DNA of 64,000 nucleotides from Lachnospiraceae bacterium. Lineage in GTDB: Bacteria > Bacillota > Clostridia > Lachnospirales > Lachnospiraceae. The position numbers and the translations under genes are program-made. This document shows positions 54,301 to 61,784 of the stretch, piece after piece. How positions within the stretch are numbered: position 1 is the first letter of the stretch; the number at the start of each line of letters is the position of its first letter. Location: assembly GCA_910573755.1 (NCBI GenBank), contig CAJTBO010000004.1, positions 1-64,000 on the forward strand, written 5' to 3'. The notes under the pieces were generated by a model that saw only the letters and a list, made by a program, of their open reading frames with translations, searched no databases and was not told the DNA's origin.

Positions 54301-55930
54301 CATTTATATCGATTGTTAATTTATGCCAGCCACCATTCGCATCTGCTACAACGACGTAACTAAAATCATATAGTATATTCTGACTTCCGCCCAATAGGTC
54401 ATATTTATGTTCACCTACAGTAACATGACTTAAATTAGCCCCCGTATTACTATTATTTACTAAAGTCTTGTCATACTTATAAACAGTATAGGATTTCACC
54501 TTTCCAGTACTATCCAGATTTAAAAGTTTCCTGTATCCACTGGTACCCTCTGAATATCCATCATCTAAAATATAAGAAATCGTCCCATCTGGATTCACTT
54601 GTCTGATAGTGTTAGTTGCATCATATTCATACGTTCCCGTGCCATCTTTTACAGTGATTTTAAACGTTGTACCTGTACTGTCCGTCTCAATTGTATAGCT
54701 TATTTCTGGAGCCGTTTCGGAATCAGTTATTGACTCATTTTTATCTATGATGAGATTATGATCCTTATCAACCTTGTTCCCCTGAGTTATTGTACCAACA
54801 TTGTCTTCGTCTACATTATATCCTACTTCCGCTTCAAATACTGTGATGTCATCCTTCGTCTCATTTATTTTATACTGATACAGTTTCTGTAACAACATCC
54901 CTTGAGAATCAGTATAAGAAACACGGTATGCATTAAGGGTTGAATCCCACTCTATCTCCCCTTTTATGCTTGCTCCTTTTGAAGCCATATCATATTTAAT
55001 GATAGCCTGTGCTAAATTTTCTGCTTCCTCATCACTAATTTCTTTATCCTTAAGCGCCTCAGCTTTCATGCTGTCTATTACAGTCGCCGTACTCTGCACT
55101 TCAGAAGTATACGCACTATCCAGCGATGTCGAAGCACTACCATATGTACTGGTAGCCTCGCTGGCAGCCGTACTGAGCGAAGTGTATTCCGATTCAGCCT
55201 TTGACAGGCTCGTGGATTCTACTGTACTCGTAGATTCACTTGTAGATGTATATTCACTGGTTTCCGTAGACAGCGATGCAGAACCCACCTCACTGACACT
55301 TGTTACCTCGCTATAACTGTTAGAAAATTCCGTAGAATTGACTGTTGATGTGGACTCAGCTTCACTCCAGGGACCTGTGGTTTCAGAACCTTCCTGTGTC
55401 TCACTCGAGTTATCCTCTTCCCCCGAACCGCTTCCTGAACCTTCTGGTGTCCCGCTAGTTGGTGGTGTCACTGTATCCAAGCCACTCGTCTCATCGTCTT
55501 CCACCGCTCCCGATGTCGTCACATCACCCGGCACATTTTCCTGTGATGCACCGGTCTCAGTATCATCTGTTGATGCCCCTGCATTGTCCGCCGGTGCTCC
55601 CGTATCATCCGCTGCTGCCCCTGTATCGTCCGCCGGTGCTCCCGTATCATCTGCCGGTGCCCCTGCACCATCCGCCGGTGCCCCTGCACCATCTGCCGAC
55701 GTCTCACCCTTTGTTTCAGTTGATTCTGCAGCTTTTGTTTCCGACGGCTTTTCCTCCGTCTTTTCCGCCTCTTTCGTCTCCGATGCTTCCGACGCTTCGA
55801 TAACGGTTTCAGTTGAACCATCATTTTCCGCCGCCTGCACATACACGACATTCGCATCCTGGAAGTAACTTGCACCTCCAAGCGCAACACCCGCTGCCGC
55901 AATCGCCTTCATTGCCTTTTTCTTTTTCAT
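51335..55930 (-). CDS. Serine-rich repeat glycoprotein adhesin, accessory Sec substrate
   Basis: A 1531-residue surface protein. A short signal peptide ([18 protein letters not shown]) has glycines in its hydrophobic core, a feature of accessory Sec substrates. Next come an acidic region with PADDTGA repeats, a short Ser/Thr-rich region (about 140-290), a non-repetitive presumed binding region (about 290-640), and a long SAST repeat tract (about 710-1360). The C-terminus is acidic ([21 protein letters not shown]), then a weakly hydrophobic stretch ending [15 protein letters not shown] and a charged tail. No LPxTG motif is seen, so anchoring is unclear. The ATG at 55930 has GGAAGG upstream. 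It should be O-glycosylated by GtfAB and exported by SecA2/SecY2. Confidence 0.88.
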   Translation of the reverse strand: MKKKKAMKAIAAAGVALGGASYFQDANVVYVQAAENDGSTETVIEASEASETKEAEKTEEKPSETKAAESTETKGETSADGAGAPADGAGAPADDTGAPADDTGAAADDTGAPADNAGASTDDTETGASQENVPGDVTTSGAVEDDETSGLDTVTPPTSGTPEGSGSGSGEEDNSSETQEGSETTGPWSEAESTSTVNSTEFSNSYSEVTSVSEVGSASLSTETSEYTSTSESTSTVESTSLSKAESEYTSLSTAASEATSTYGSASTSLDSAYTSEVQSTATVIDSMKAEALKDKEISDEEAENLAQAIIKYDMASKGASIKGEIEWDSTLNAYRVSYTDSQGMLLQKLYQYKINETKDDITVFEAEVGYNVDEDNVGTITQGNKVDKDHNLIIDKNESITDSETAPEISYTIETDSTGTTFKITVKDGTGTYEYDATNTIRQVNPDGTISYILDDGYSEGTSGYRKLLNLDSTGKVKSYTVYKYDKTLVNNSNTGANLSHVTVGEHKYDLLGGSQNILYDFSYVVVADANGGWHKLTIDINGKSCPIVWNANNGKFEYQTNVDSPLGMYRKEFDKGWYVGTDANGNYYIYDASGVPKYALEITKGIDYHTTTEIKTYNYNEVITSTEEVTGYNKVVEDQSTVASTSESASAASESTWEKRSTIDSTSDSNSIKDSTSASAEQSAITSGSTSQSVSMSEANSTSDSNSASASTSYSEAQSTSGSTSTSQSTSGSTSASTSASTSVSTSTSTSASTSASTSASTSASTSASTSASTSASTSASTSASTSVSTSASTSASTSASTSASTSASTSVSTSASTSASTSASTSASTSASTSASTSASTSASTSASTSASTSASISASTSASTSASTSASTSASTSASTSASTSASTSASTSASTSASTSASTSASTSASTSASTSASTSASTSASTSASTSASTSASTSASTSASTSASTSASTSASTSASTSASTSASTSASTSTSASTSASTSASTSASTSASTSASTSASTSASTSASTSASTSASTSASTSASTSASTSASTSASTSASTSASTSASTSASTSASTSASTSASTSASTSASTSASTSASTSASTSASTSASTSASTSASTSASTSASTSASTSASTSASTSASTSASTSASTSASTSASTSASTSASTSASTSASTSASTSASTSASTSASTSASTSASTSASTSASTSASTSASTSASTSASTSASTSASTSASTSASTSASTSASTSASTSASTSASTSASTSASTSASTSASTSASTSASTSASTSASTSASTSASTSASTSASTSASTSASTSASTSASTSASTSASTSASTSASTSASTSASTSASTSASTSASTSASMSASSSESASASSSASMSESASAGTGTGTGGGTGGGTGTTGGGAAADTAPAAPAVTLPDELVPQANVVEPAPVAAAAPTAVVETIPEAEEIEEIEEDPVPLGVLDDEEEGGLEEIEEEDVPLAAMEAVSGLQHTFQHVCELVASGILPFFLLGSNRKKKKELSELKDQVEGKTGRKEN
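51870..53800. repeat. 12-bp (SAST) tandem repeat tract in the adhesin
   Basis: About 1.9 kb of tandem 12-bp units encoding Ser-Ala-Ser-Thr on the minus strand, with synonymous variation between units (GCG/GCA, AGC/TCG-type choices read on the complement) and rare Val, Ile or Met replacements. Low-entropy sequence leaves all three minus frames and one plus frame open over long distances; only the adhesin frame is real. The tract is prone to length change. Confidence 0.92.
55574..55700. repeat. 21-bp tandem repeat ([14 protein letters not shown]) in the adhesin N-terminal region
   Basis: Six or so 21-bp units encode Ala-Pro-Ala-Asp-Asp-Thr-Gly or Ala-Pro-Ala-Asp-Gly-Ala-Gly variants directly after the Glu/Thr-rich N-terminal segment. 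They probably act as a flexible acidic spacer and are a second site for copy-number change in this gene. Confidence 0.75.
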
Positions 55931-56113
55931 GACTCCTTCCTTTCTTCCACATGAAACGATAACCCTATAACTTATTATTGGAAAGTTACTTGAGTACAGT
56001 ATAGCAAAAGGACTCTTTCGCAAACTCTTTCGTCCCCGGCTTTCATGCATTTTTTCTCGATAAATTCCAAAATATTTCGCTCGCGTCAAATACTGCAGAA
56101 ACCAGACCGGTTC

Positions 56114-57322
56114 CTAAAATAATTCGCCGTCATCAAGAAGCCGGCAGCTGATCTTGCCGCGCCCGCCGCACCTTTTCCGGAAATCCGCATCAATGCGTAC
56201 CCCTATCTCAAAGCTGTCTTCTTTCCCGACTCCTATACACAGGAGCAGGTACTGGTTTTCACTGTATCTTGTATAAATATCCCCCTGACGCAGATGTGTC
56301 CGGAAAGCTGCCCGAAGCTTTTTCCCCTGTTTTTCGCAGTATTCCCGGTCCACTGCGGGATGTCCGCCGGCATCCAGAATCGTGCACAGGATCAGACTGA
56401 AATAAACCTTCCCGCGTTTCACGACACGCTTAAGCATACGGAAGCAGTCGGAAAAACCCAAAAGCGTACAGGCATATGCCCCCGCCCCCGGCTCATTTTC
56501 CATCAGGTATTTTTCGATATCTTCCTCCGTCCCCTTGGAACAGAACACTCTGTCCCCGATCTTCCTGAGCTGTTCCTGCTGTTTCTTTGACAGCAGTCCG
56601 CCGTTTTTCTGTGCATCCTTCGCAGTTTTCCGGTAGATTTCCTCCGCCTCCTTATGCCGCCCAAGTGCAACCAAACTGTCGATCCGCCAGTTCTCCCATC
56701 CCGCATGCGGGTATATCTCCGACGCACTTTTGGCATATTTTTCCACACCCTCATAATCACCGTTTTCTTTAAGGCTATCGAGCAGATATCGAAGCATTGC
56801 CGTGTACATTTTCTGATAATACCTGCTTTGCTCTATGACCCACTGCTCGTTGGACAACTGCGGGAGAAATTCCCCCTGATACAGTTCGCACGCCTTTTCA
56901 CACAATGCAAGTTTCTTCCGGCGGTCCTGTTCCCTGTCAAACTCATCTGCCAGCTTCCCGAATTCCCAGACATCGGATTCCACCGTTATATTTCCGCCAA
57001 AGCGCAATATGCCGGCTTCACAGAAAAGGTATTCTCCCTGCGGCAGCGGTGATGCCTCCAGATATTTGCGAAGGCGGAAAATGGTGTTATTGAGACTGGC
57101 ATTGGAATCCTCCACCTCATCCCATCCGTACAGGCTCTCGGCAACGGCAAGCTTGCTGAAGTCCTGTCCGGGCCTGGTCATCAGGATCTGGAACAGCTGT
57201 CTGAATTTAGAATCCCTCTGTCTCCCCAAAGCAAGTATTTCATCTGCGTACCTGGCGGAAAATCTGCCGAACATCCTCACCGATAATTTTTTTCCTGCCA
57301 CACCCTCTCTCCCCTTTCCCAT
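56114..57322 (-). CDS. BTAD-domain (SARP-like) transcriptional regulator with degenerate C-terminal domain
   Basis: A 402-residue regulator. An OmpR-type winged helix (LSVRMFGRFSARYADEIL, FSKLAVAESLYGWDEVED, NNTIFRLRKYLEASPLP) is followed by a tetratricopeptide-like bacterial transcriptional activator domain (CEKACELYQGEFLPQLSN, RYLLDSLKENGDYEGVEKYA, WRIDSLVALGRHKEAEEIY). The end (about 285-402) contains GDIYTRYSENQYLLLCIGV, matching the degenerate domain of the GGDEF protein upstream. The start at 57322 follows GGGAGG by 3 nt; an ATG at 57379 lacks a site. Lying just upstream of the adhesin operon, it may control that operon. Confidence 0.78.
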   Translation of the reverse strand: MGKGREGVAGKKLSVRMFGRFSARYADEILALGRQRDSKFRQLFQILMTRPGQDFSKLAVAESLYGWDEVEDSNASLNNTIFRLRKYLEASPLPQGEYLFCEAGILRFGGNITVESDVWEFGKLADEFDREQDRRKKLALCEKACELYQGEFLPQLSNEQWVIEQSRYYQKMYTAMLRYLLDSLKENGDYEGVEKYAKSASEIYPHAGWENWRIDSLVALGRHKEAEEIYRKTAKDAQKNGGLLSKKQQEQLRKIGDRVFCSKGTEEDIEKYLMENEPGAGAYACTLLGFSDCFRMLKRVVKRGKVYFSLILCTILDAGGHPAVDREYCEKQGKKLRAAFRTHLRQGDIYTRYSENQYLLLCIGVGKEDSFEIGVRIDADFRKRCGGRGKISCRLLDDGELF

Positions 57323-57344
57323 AAGCCTCCCGGCTTTGTCACTC

Positions 57345-58304
57345 CTATTCCTCCCCGAACCGGGCAGGCTGAAGTTCATAGCAATGATGGATCAGGATAT
57401 CCTTCCCTCTGCCATCCTCAAGAAACCGTTCTTTAATACGTTCAGCGATCATGCCCGCCTGTCCCTCTGTGGTATCAATGACCAAAACCAGATACTGACT
57501 GCTGGAATACCGTGTATATACATCGCCGATCCGAAGCGCAGCTCCGATATATTCCCCCAGCTGCTCCATTAATGTATCTTTTTCATAAGGGATAAGGCTT
57601 CCTCCCTGTTCATCCACTACGGTGAGCAGGATCACACATGCTTCCTGTCCGCTCCTGATCAGCCCGCGTTCCAGAAAACGGTAAATACCCTTAAACGTCT
57701 CATAATTCTGACAGAAAGCCCCGGGCTCCTTTATCTGTTCAATCAGTTCCCTCCGAACTCTTTTGACATCTTTTATGTAGTGATTTCTTCTGTCCGGTTT
57801 CTGTTCTGAGGAGGTATGCTGCCCGGCTCCCTGTTTTTCCAGTTCCTCCCAGATCCGTCCAAGCAGGCTCTTATAGGTATCTTCCGGCCTGCATAAGACA
57901 TACGCTGCCGTTACCGTTGGACTGATCCTGTCCGATTCCCTGCCCGCGCTGTCACGGAAACGCTTCTCAATGCGCCTGCAGATCTCCTGCGCCTGCTCTT
58001 CTCTCCTGCAGGAAGGCACAAAAATAATGAATTCATCTCCTCCGTATCTGCCGAGAATATCATCCCGATGCGTCATATAGTCCAATATCTGCGCCACCTG
58101 CTTCAGGCATTCGTCGCCTGCCAGATGGCCATACTGATTATTGATCCTCTGCAGCCGGTTCACATCGCACAGAAAAAGCGTTCCTGTATGTTCGGTGTTG
58201 ACGATCGAAGCGATCCTTTCTTCCGCAACATTTTTCTTCAGAACGCCGGTAAGACTGTCCAGATTCTCCCCTCTTGTCTGTTTCTTTATCTGCTTCCAGT
58301 TCAC
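57345..58304 (-). CDS. GGDEF protein with intact and degenerate domains
   Basis: A 319-residue protein. Residues 15-165 form a diguanylate cyclase domain with DSLTGVLKKN, FLCDVNRLQRINNQYGH and an intact active site RYGGDEF (86-92), so c-di-GMP synthesis is plausible. The second part (about 185-319) ends in a related but degenerate domain, GDVYTRYSSSQYLVLVID, where the GGDEF loop is lost. No transmembrane segment is visible. It precedes the BTAD regulator, which shares the degenerate module, so the two may interact or sense the same ligand. Confidence 0.78.
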   Translation of the reverse strand: MNWKQIKKQTRGENLDSLTGVLKKNVAEERIASIVNTEHTGTLFLCDVNRLQRINNQYGHLAGDECLKQVAQILDYMTHRDDILGRYGGDEFIIFVPSCRREEQAQEICRRIEKRFRDSAGRESDRISPTVTAAYVLCRPEDTYKSLLGRIWEELEKQGAGQHTSSEQKPDRRNHYIKDVKRVRRELIEQIKEPGAFCQNYETFKGIYRFLERGLIRSGQEACVILLTVVDEQGGSLIPYEKDTLMEQLGEYIGAALRIGDVYTRYSSSQYLVLVIDTTEGQAGMIAERIKERFLEDGRGKDILIHHCYELQPARFGEE

Positions 58305-58327
58305 AATTTACATACCTCCCCCCAATT

Positions 58328-58732
58328 TTATATACCGCAACCCCTTCTTGTCTTTACCATCCGGCAGACCATATCGAACTCCGCCTGATCGGAGATGTCA
58401 AACCAGTCCTGCCCACCCGCCACGATATACGGTGCATACATACAGAGCTTCTTTAAAAGGCTGCCTGCTGTCTCGCCGCTCACGCCGGTCCGGAATATCC
58501 ATCTGCAGCGTTTTTTATCCCACACCACAAGTTCCCCTTCCGTACCATCCGTAATATCCGCAATATCCGGCTTTATACAGTCCCTGTCCCCATTTCCCGG
58601 CACACCGATGTATGCCCAGACAATGTCCTTATAAAAAATCCGGTACTTCTTCCCCTGCGGTGCCTCCGCCGCGATACATCTGTTCCCGAAAACGATCCGT
58701 TCCGGTGTGATATGGTTTTCCGACGCTTCCAT
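58328..58732 (-). CDS. Hypothetical 134-residue protein
   Basis: Not recognised. The sequence is compact, with alternating hydrophobic residues and segments such as RIVFGNRCIAAEAPQGKKYR, IFYKDIVWAYIGVP, GELVVWDKKRCRWIFRTGV and LKKLCMYAPYIVAGGQDWF. The pattern resembles a PH-like beta domain that evaluates a short peptide or lipid, but this is only an impression. No signal peptide or membrane segment is present. It lies 23 nt upstream of the GGDEF gene and is probably the first gene of that operon. Confidence 0.6.
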   Translation of the reverse strand: MEASENHITPERIVFGNRCIAAEAPQGKKYRIFYKDIVWAYIGVPGNGDRDCIKPDIADITDGTEGELVVWDKKRCRWIFRTGVSGETAGSLLKKLCMYAPYIVAGGQDWFDISDQAEFDMVCRMVKTRRGCGI

Positions 58733-58776
58733 ACCGGCTTCCTTTCTCTCGATCCTGCTTTGTGCTTTTGTGTACG

Positions 58777-59049
58777 GAATTCATATTCTGTCCACAAAAA
58801 GAATCGACCAATAAAATATTTTCGATATTATAGCACACTTGACAGCTTATTGGCAATAATATTTCTGCATTCGAGGGTATTTCAGGGCATAAGAGACAGA
58901 GCCGAAGCGTTTCTTTTTCTTCGACTTTTGTTTTTGTCCCCTGAAATTTGTTGTAGGAGAGGTGCATAAGACGGCGGCGTTTGGTTTTAGACTGAAATGC
59001 CGTTTTTTAATGGCATTTTTTATGTCTTTTGTAGACAGAATATGAATTC
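58777..59049. repeat. 273-bp stretch bounded by 16-24-bp inverted repeats
   Basis: GAATTCATATTCTGTC (58777-58792) is the exact reverse complement of the sequence at 59034-59049, and the match continues inwards with one mismatch for about 8 bp (CACAAAAG/TACAAAAG). The enclosed DNA has no convincing gene; it contains AAATGCC/GGCATTTTTT, a terminator-like hairpin around 58995-59020. This accounts for the 384-bp gap 58733-59116. It could be a MITE-like element or recombination site next to the recombinase gene. Confidence 0.6.
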
Positions 59050-59116
59050 TGTCCCTTTTATGCTTTCCCCCGGATTTAACACAGACGCAGTTCCCGCATC
59101 TCACTGTTTATCCCGC

Positions 59117-59977
59117 CTACGTCAGCAGCCCCATGCTTTCCAGATAACGCATATGTTCTTTCCCGCTCGTGCTCAAATAGATCCTCGTCGTTTCCACCGA
59201 ACTGTGCCCCAGCATATCCGCAAGCTTCACGATATCCCCGCTCACCCTGTAATATGCCTCCGCAAACAGATGGCGGAGGTTATGCGGGAATACTCTTGCC
59301 TCCTCCACCCCCGCATACCGGCTCAGTTCCTTCATCTCCCGCCACACCTGTCTTCTCGAAAGCCTCCCGCCGTTTCTGGTCAGGAATATCTCACCCGAGA
59401 CGATTTTCTGCTTTCCGGCGTAGCTTAACAGTCTGCGGCAGAGTTTCCCCGGCAGAAAGATCACACGCACTTTTCCTTTCAGCCTGACCTCCGCCCTTCC
59501 CCTTTTCAGTGCTTCCACCGTGATATACTCTATCTCGCTGACCCGGATGCCTGTACCGCAGACCGTCTCCATCAAAAGCGCCAGCCTGTTGTTTTTCCTG
59601 TCCTTTGCCGTCTTTAAGAGTCTCCTGTACTCCTCCCTGCTCAGTTCTTTTTTCTGGTCTCTGAAAATCTGCCTCTGTATGCGCAGAAACTTCACTCTGC
59701 ACTCTTCCCATCCGGCAAACCGGAAAAAAGCATTTAATGCCGAAAGCTTCCCATTGACTGTGGAAGGCGCATACCTCTTTTCCTGCAGGCTGCCCTTGAA
59801 TTCCGCCGCCGTTTTTTTATCCACTTCCCGGTTTCCGAGCCATCTGCAAAAATACCTGATCTCCCTCAGATATTTTTCCACTGTCGCCTTCCCGTACTCC
59901 TCCTCCCTCAGATACCGTCCAAATTCCGCCAGACTTCCGCCTGTTATCCTGTGTTCTTCCATGCTGTATTCTTCCAT
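59117..59977 (-). CDS. Tyrosine recombinase/integrase, XerC/D-like
   Basis: A 286-residue tyrosine recombinase. The SAM-like N-terminal core-binding domain (LAEFGRYLREEEYGKATVEK, YAPSTVNGKLSALNAFFRFA) precedes a catalytic domain with METVCGTGIRVSEI (first Arg), HNLRHLFAEAYY (HxxR), LADMLGHSSVETTRIYL (His and nucleophilic Tyr). All catalytic residues appear present. The ATG at 59977 is 8 nt after GGAGGG. It stands without other mobile genes; an inverted repeat lies about 70 bp downstream. It could be a Xer-type housekeeping enzyme, a solitary element integrase or a DNA inversion enzyme. Confidence 0.85.
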   Translation of the reverse strand: MEEYSMEEHRITGGSLAEFGRYLREEEYGKATVEKYLREIRYFCRWLGNREVDKKTAAEFKGSLQEKRYAPSTVNGKLSALNAFFRFAGWEECRVKFLRIQRQIFRDQKKELSREEYRRLLKTAKDRKNNRLALLMETVCGTGIRVSEIEYITVEALKRGRAEVRLKGKVRVIFLPGKLCRRLLSYAGKQKIVSGEIFLTRNGGRLSRRQVWREMKELSRYAGVEEARVFPHNLRHLFAEAYYRVSGDIVKLADMLGHSSVETTRIYLSTSGKEHMRYLESMGLLT

Positions 59978-60107
59978 GCCTTTTCCCTCCGCAGAATATA
60001 ATAATAATGTACGCAACCATTCTACCATATCTGCACCGCCGGATGCCCGCGCCGTCCGGCAAGTCTTTTCGGAAACAGCATTTCCCCGCAGGATTTCTCC
60101 TGTTCCT

Positions 60108-61106
60108 TTATAACGTCCGGTTTCTGTTTCTGCTGCTGTATTTCACAATGAGAAGCTCCACGCTCATCCTCTCCCCCAGCTTTCCGGACTTAAACGCATA
60201 CTCCGTCTGCGCGCAGTCTTCCAGCGCCTGTTTCAGGAAAGGAACCTTAAAGCCGGACGCCTGTTTCATATACTTTCCGGCAATAAAGCCGTGCAGCCCC
60301 ACTTTTTCTCCGATCATCGCCTGCGGATATCCCTTCTGCGCCAGTTCCTTCACCTGTAACAGCAGGTTGAACTGCCTGCTGATCAGAGCCAGTATCCGCA
60401 TAGGGGGCTCCCGCAGCGAAAGAAGATCATAGTACAGTTTCAGCGCCTGTTCGCCGCTGCCGTTCGCAATGGCGGTTATCATATCAAAAATATGATTCTG
60501 TATCTGCGGCACGCAGATCTCTTCCACATCCTTTGATGTGATAACCTCACTGTCCAACGTATAACAGAGCAGTTTTTCCAGTTCCTTCCGGATATTTTCC
60601 ATATCGTCCCCGGTTCCCTCCAGAAAAAGCTGCAGTGTCTCCTGCGATATCTGCTTTTTTTCCTTTTTCAGGATACCGCATACCCATTTTTGCAGTGTTT
60701 TCGCATCCTGCCTGCCAAACTCCGCCGCGTAGCCCAGTTTTTTAACGGTTTTATAAAGGCCGCTCCGCTTGTCCACTTCCCTTTCCACCAGAATAAAGCT
60801 GCTGCTCTCCGCCGGTTTTTTCAGATATTCCGAAAGTTTTTCCCCGCCGGATTTGAAAAGTTCCGTATATTCCAGAATAATGACACGTCTGTCAGCAAAG
60901 AAGGGCAGCGTTTCCGCCATATCGATGATCTGCGGCACCGGAACGCCTTTTCCCTCAAAGCGGTTTACGTTCATATCGCTTCCGTCTCCAAGCAGCGCAC
61001 GCTTAAGTTTATCCCTGTACTGCCGGATCAGATACGCCTCTTCGCCATAGAGCAGATAAATCTGTTTTAATTGTCCTGTTTTAATATCTTCCGCGATTCT
61101 TTGCAT
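60108..61106 (-). CDS. holA: DNA polymerase III delta subunit
   Basis: A 332-residue HolA, the clamp-loader delta subunit that opens the beta clamp. Visible are KQIYLLYGEEAYLIRQYRDK, VNRFEGKGVPVPQIIDMAET, LPFFADRRVIILEYTELF, IFDMITAIANGSGEQALKLY and the C-terminal collar helices. Length is normal. Its 5' end overlaps the hicB 3' end by about 40 nt, and comEC lies beyond the toxin-antitoxin genes, matching the common comEC-holA order in Firmicutes. Confidence 0.88.
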   Translation of the reverse strand: MQRIAEDIKTGQLKQIYLLYGEEAYLIRQYRDKLKRALLGDGSDMNVNRFEGKGVPVPQIIDMAETLPFFADRRVIILEYTELFKSGGEKLSEYLKKPAESSSFILVEREVDKRSGLYKTVKKLGYAAEFGRQDAKTLQKWVCGILKKEKKQISQETLQLFLEGTGDDMENIRKELEKLLCYTLDSEVITSKDVEEICVPQIQNHIFDMITAIANGSGEQALKLYYDLLSLREPPMRILALISRQFNLLLQVKELAQKGYPQAMIGEKVGLHGFIAGKYMKQASGFKVPFLKQALEDCAQTEYAFKSGKLGERMSVELLIVKYSSRNRNRTL

Positions 61107-61471
61107 GCATAAGTGTCCTTTCTCATTTTTTCTACACTTTTTACAAATAGTTGCAGTGCCCGTTCCACCACTGCATTCAACGTTTCACCATCCCTTTCTG
61201 AAATCTGAACTAACTCTTTATGAAGAGCCGGTTTAACCCGGACATTAAAAACTCCTTTATACTCTTTACAGGGAGATTTTCCGACTTCTTTACAAAACTC
61301 CAGATATTCATCTACTGCCATATGAAATTCCTGTTCAATCTCTTCTGTTTTATCACTGGAAAAATCCACATGGTCATCGATACCGCTGATAACGCCTCTA
61401 AGCCGCCCGGCTCGTGCATCATACGTTATACTAGTGTGATAGCCTTTGTATTCCAGAATATTATCTTTCAT
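61067..61471 (-). CDS. hicB: HicB-family antitoxin
   Basis: A 134-residue antitoxin of the type II HicAB system. The N-terminal RNase-H-like HicB fold (ILEYKGYHTSITYDARAGRL, VISGIDDHVDFSSDKTEEIE, HMAVDEYLEFCKEVGKSP) is followed by a ribbon-helix-helix-like C-terminus (VFNVRVKPALHKELVQISER, GETLNAVVERALQLFV) that binds DNA and represses its own promoter. The ATG at 61471 shares its A with the hicA stop (TAATG) and follows GGGGGAG by 7 nt. Its 3' end runs into holA. Confidence 0.87.
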   Translation of the reverse strand: MKDNILEYKGYHTSITYDARAGRLRGVISGIDDHVDFSSDKTEEIEQEFHMAVDEYLEFCKEVGKSPCKEYKGVFNVRVKPALHKELVQISERDGETLNAVVERALQLFVKSVEKMRKDTYACKESRKILKQDN

Positions 61472-61728
61472 TATAACTCCCCCCATTCTGCCAGCTTTTT
61501 TATTACATCTTCCACCGCACCTCTGTCCATAATATTTCCGGGATGCGGCTTATGGAACATAATGATCCTCTGGTCGGATTCTCTGTAAAATTTTATTCTT
61601 GATCCTGATGTCTTTCCCTTGTTATATTCGTGAAAGCCCGCCTTTTTCAATAAATATTTCATTTCTCCATAAGTATAATCTGATGGAATACTCAGTATTC
61701 GTTTCTTTGCTTTTGTATATCTACTCAT
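61471..61728 (-). CDS. hicA: HicA-family mRNA interferase toxin
   Basis: An 85-residue HicA-type toxin that cleaves translated mRNA. Features are YTYGEMKYLLKKAGFHEYN, KTSGSRIKFYRES and MFHKPHPGNIMDRGAVEDVI, the latter a typical HKPHPG segment. The position that is His in classical GSH motifs is Arg, as in many Gram-positive members. The toxin gene comes first, followed by hicB with TAATG overlap, which is the normal order. Small size and A+T content suggest acquisition as a module. Confidence 0.87.
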   Translation of the reverse strand: MSRYTKAKKRILSIPSDYTYGEMKYLLKKAGFHEYNKGKTSGSRIKFYRESDQRIIMFHKPHPGNIMDRGAVEDVIKKLAEWGEL

Positions 61729-61784
61729 CTATTGTTTGTATGTAACTGCCTGTTAGTTACATTTTATCTCCTTTCCGTTTTTTG

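Noticed and set aside
58629-59104. Short minus-strand frames in the gap before the recombinase
   Set aside because: They overlap each other and the inverted repeats, have no ribosome site and no recognisable sequence.
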